Shown here: piece by piece, positions 61,547 through 64,000 of the stretch
Layout of the letters: each line of letters opens with the position of its first letter
Position numbering within the stretch: the first letter of the stretch is position 1
Assembly (NCBI RefSeq): GCF_014695915.1
Contig: NZ_JACJPF010000035.1
Span: 1 to 64,000, forward strand
Direction of reading: 5' to 3'
DNA length: 64,000 nucleotides
DNA from: Trichocoleus sp. FACHB-40
GTDB lineage: Bacteria > Cyanobacteriota > Cyanobacteriia > Cyanobacteriales > FACHB-T130
The notes under the pieces: generated by a model
The model's database searches: none
Told to the model about the DNA's origin: nothing
The model's input: the letters and a program-made list of their open reading frames with translations, nothing else
Position numbers and translations under genes: made by a program

Positions 61547-64000
61547 ATGTATAAAATATCACAAACCCGGCTGCGACAGGATCTGATCGTTACATTTACT
61601 ACTAATAAAGAAACAGATAGCAAAACCCATCTCATCAAAGATCCCATTTCTGGAGAAACTTTTGAGTTTGGAGAAGAGGAATATTTTCTCTGTCAATCTA
61701 TAAATGGAATTTCTACTACATCCCAAATAATCGCCGCATTTAAAAGTCGTTTCGATCTGTCAATTACAGAAAATGATTTTAATCAGTTCGCTGAACAAAT
61801 AACCAGCTATGGCTTATTAGAACCCTGCGACACTCCAGTTTTTTCTTCATCTTCTTCATTAGTTTCATTCCAGGAAACAGAAGATTTTGGGCAACCAGAT
61901 ATCTCAAAGGAATCAGTAGAGAAAAACCAGGAAGAAAAAGTCAAACAAAAGCCTCGTCCCCAAAAAGTAGAAAATCTTAAAGAATTTAGATGGAAACTTT
62001 TTAATCCTGATACATTTTACACATTTGTAGCGAAATTATTACGACCTTTTGGATGGTTTTTTAAAGCTTTAATTTGGTTACTTATTCCGGGCGTACCTTT
62101 AGCACTTTTAATTTATTTTAAAGAACAATATGCTATTTGGCAAGACATAAAAACATTTTCAGTACCGGAAGCTTACTTTGTTAAGATTCTGGTTAACATG
62201 ATGTCAATAAACATAATCAGTAGACTAATTCAAGGCATAGTTTGTACTGCTTTAGGTGGAACAGTAAAAGAGTTTGCCTTGCAGCTAAGATTTGGCATTC
62301 TTCCCCGTTTTCAGAACGATAGACGTGGCTATCGACAGCTTAGCCGTAGAGGGCAATTGTGGACAATTGCAAGTCCCTTATTAGCCAGACTTTTCTTTTT
62401 CGTTATAGGAACATTTATTTGGTATTGCACGCATGGAACAGGAACAAGCTTGCCGCTGATGGGTCTTTTCTTTGCCCAAGCTGGTCTTTTTGGCTTCTTG
62501 ATACTTATCCTTCCTATTTGGGGTGAAGGTTATAGATTTTTTGTTCTTCTTTTTAAGCTTCCCCCCCAGTTGTTGCAGCGAGCTTTGCAAACCTTTATGT
62601 TTACAATCCAGGGTCGCTCCTTGCCAACAACAATATCCTCCGGTCAGAGGTGGAGTTTACTACTATATGCGCTGGTCATCATATCTTTTTGGTTCTACCT
62701 GATGACAAAAGTAGTCTTTTCCACTGCCAAAGGGCTAGTACTAAGTTACCCAGATATTTTTGGTAGAAGTACCAGATTCATCTTTATCGGCGCGATCGCA
62801 TCAATGGCCTTATATTGGACGAGCAGAAAATGGTCAAGGATGACGCAAAAAGGCAAAAATCCGAATCCCTCTCCCGTAGTTGATCGTGAAGTAAATGTAC
62901 CGGAAAAGGCACACTTACACATAGCGAAGAAAACCCGTTCCAAAACTAATCACTTAGTCAAAGTTTTACTTCTTGTTGGCTTAGGCATTGTCCTTTTCTT
63001 GCCCTACCCCTATAAACCAGGTGGCCCCATTCAGTTAATGCCTCCCGCACAAGCAAAAATTCAAGCTCCAATTTCTGGAAAAATTACCAAAGTATTCTTT
63101 GAGGGCGGAAACGGTAAATTGATAAAATCCGGAACCGTAATTGCCACAATGGAATCAACCGATCTAAATAACTCTATCTTAACATTGCAGCAGCAAGTAA
63201 ACGAACAGCAAGCCGTTCTAGAAAAGCAGCAAGATAAAGTCAATCAACTGCTAAATACTCCCAGCAAACAAGAAGTAGAAGTGGCAAAAAAAGAACTAGA
63301 AGTTGCTAAACAAGAAGTAGAAGTTTCTAAAAGGCAGCTAGAAGTTGCCATGACCAAAGCCCAGTTTAGCGCTCGTCAAGCTGCACGTTTTGAAGGTTTA
63401 TATAAACAAGGGGCTTATTCTTTACAACTACTGGAAGAGGCACAAAAACAGGCGGAAACAGACCGCATCAATACAGAAGCAATGCGCGATATTATTGCTA
63501 GGAAGCAAAAAGATGTAGAGAAATCAGAAGCCGATCTCCAGGTAGTTTTGAGTGGAGCGCCTCCAGATGAAATAGAAGCTGCTCGTCGGGATGTTAAAGC
63601 TGCTCGCGCTAATCTGAATCGGGTACAACAACAATTGAAATATGCTAATGAGCAACTAAAAACAACCAAGCTACTAATGCCCATTGATGGTCATTTAACC
63701 ACTTCTTATCTTGGACAAAAACTAGGTACTTACCTAAAGGAAGGCGATACGTTTGCCCTCGCTGAGAACGATCGTAACTTTATCGGACAGATATCGATTC
63801 CGGAAGATAACATAGGTGAATTTGCAGTTGGCAATCAGGTGGAAATTAAGCTTTTAGCATATCCCGATAAACCTATATGGGGAAAAATAGTTTCTATTGA
63901 ACCGATTGCTACCGATGAACCTAGCCAACCCGCGACGCAAGTTGTCAAGGTTAATGTGGAAATCGCCAATTCCGATTCCCAGAGAGTTTTGAAAACCGGA
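61547..64000 (+). CDS. PqqD-like/M50-like/HlyD fusion, protease motif lost (right end outside window)
   Basis: The frame from ATG 61547 is open to the edge, 818 residues so far. The N terminus (RLRQDLIVTFT to QITSYGLLEP, to about residue 90) resembles the PqqD-like domain found in peptide-handling proteins. A Pro/Glu-rich linker follows, then several membrane helices from about 155 on. This region aligns by eye with the M50 segment of peptide zinc metalloprotease-HlyD proteins, but HELAHG is replaced by S225-R-L-I-Q-G230 and LDGY by G-E327-G-Y, so zinc cannot be bound. After about 495 comes a HlyD adaptor with a lipoyl-like hinge (IQAPISGKITKVFFEGG), a coiled coil near 575-690 and a second lipoyl-like half (LLMPIDGHL). 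It probably forms part of an export or membrane-handling complex. Confidence 0.8.
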   Translation, partial: MYKISQTRLRQDLIVTFTTNKETDSKTHLIKDPISGETFEFGEEEYFLCQSINGISTTSQIIAAFKSRFDLSITENDFNQFAEQITSYGLLEPCDTPVFSSSSSLVSFQETEDFGQPDISKESVEKNQEEKVKQKPRPQKVENLKEFRWKLFNPDTFYTFVAKLLRPFGWFFKALIWLLIPGVPLALLIYFKEQYAIWQDIKTFSVPEAYFVKILVNMMSINIISRLIQGIVCTALGGTVKEFALQLRFGILPRFQNDRRGYRQLSRRGQLWTIASPLLARLFFFVIGTFIWYCTHGTGTSLPLMGLFFAQAGLFGFLILILPIWGEGYRFFVLLFKLPPQLLQRALQTFMFTIQGRSLPTTISSGQRWSLLLYALVIISFWFYLMTKVVFSTAKGLVLSYPDIFGRSTRFIFIGAIASMALYWTSRKWSRMTQKGKNPNPSPVVDREVNVPEKAHLHIAKKTRSKTNHLVKVLLLVGLGIVLFLPYPYKPGGPIQLMPPAQAKIQAPISGKITKVFFEGGNGKLIKSGTVIATMESTDLNNSILTLQQQVNEQQAVLEKQQDKVNQLLNTPSKQEVEVAKKELEVAKQEVEVSKRQLEVAMTKAQFSARQAARFEGLYKQGAYSLQLLEEAQKQAETDRINTEAMRDIIARKQKDVEKSEADLQVVLSGAPPDEIEAARRDVKAARANLNRVQQQLKYANEQLKTTKLLMPIDGHLTTSYLGQKLGTYLKEGDTFALAENDRNFIGQISIPEDNIGEFAVGNQVEIKLLAYPDKPIWGKIVSIEPIATDEPSQPATQVVKVNVEIANSDSQRVLKTG

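Overview
The window is cyanobacterial chromosome. The palindrome GCGATCGC (HIP1) recurs throughout, the protein families (multi-PAS/GAF hybrid kinases, a cyanobacteriochrome GAF, an ABA4-like protein, an Uma2 remnant) are typical of filamentous cyanobacteria, and the intergenic regions carry the short palindromic repeats common in that group. The species cannot be named from sequence alone.

Region 1 (1-18144, all + strand) is a signal-transduction island. The tail of an IS630-type transposase at the left edge abuts a histidine-kinase gene that has lost its sensor half and also carries an in-frame TAA. Next come a single-domain response regulator, a REC-kinase-REC hybrid, a giant 2214-residue hybrid kinase, and a REC-GGDEF-EAL protein 4 bases behind it. 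The giant protein contains a LOV domain with an intact flavin-binding cysteine motif and a DXCF-type cyanobacteriochrome GAF domain with both bilin cysteines, so it is probably a two-chromophore photoreceptor kinase. Two further kinases with closely related catalytic cores follow. The second has an N-terminal ethylene-binding membrane domain like plant ETR1. Light and ethylene sensing therefore sit beside cyclic-di-GMP turnover.

Region 2 (18281-21197, - strand) holds an Uma2 remnant, polyphosphate glucokinase, an ABA4-like membrane protein and a TPR protein.

Region 3 (21443-61224) is a surface-polysaccharide locus of about 40 kb. A WbpM-like 4,6-dehydratase is divergent from the rest. The + strand carries a Wzm/Wzt ABC exporter and a pseudaminic acid pathway (PseB, PseC, PseG, PseH, PseI, plus an SpsF-type cytidylyltransferase probably standing in for PseF). 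Embedded in that pathway are the amidotransferase trio WbuX/WbuY/WbuZ, an aldo-keto reductase, a class III aminotransferase, a PhyH-type dioxygenase and a FemAB/GNAT-like protein. Then come a dense set of glycosyltransferases and nine SAM-methyltransferase-like genes. The right end has an AsnB-like amidotransferase, a UDP-sugar dehydrogenase, a sugar 4-ketoreductase-like SDR and a WbpL-like initiating transferase. Together with the WbpM-like enzyme this resembles the WbpO/WbpS/WbpV/WbpL/WbpM set of Pseudomonas O-antigen loci. Many genes overlap by 1 or 4 bases (ATGA, GTGA, TAATG), which implies co-translation. The inferred product is a heavily methylated glycan containing amidated nonulosonic acid, started on undecaprenyl phosphate and exported by the ABC transporter.

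Region 4 (61547 to the right edge) is an incomplete PqqD-like/M50-like/HlyD fusion whose zinc-protease motif has been lost.
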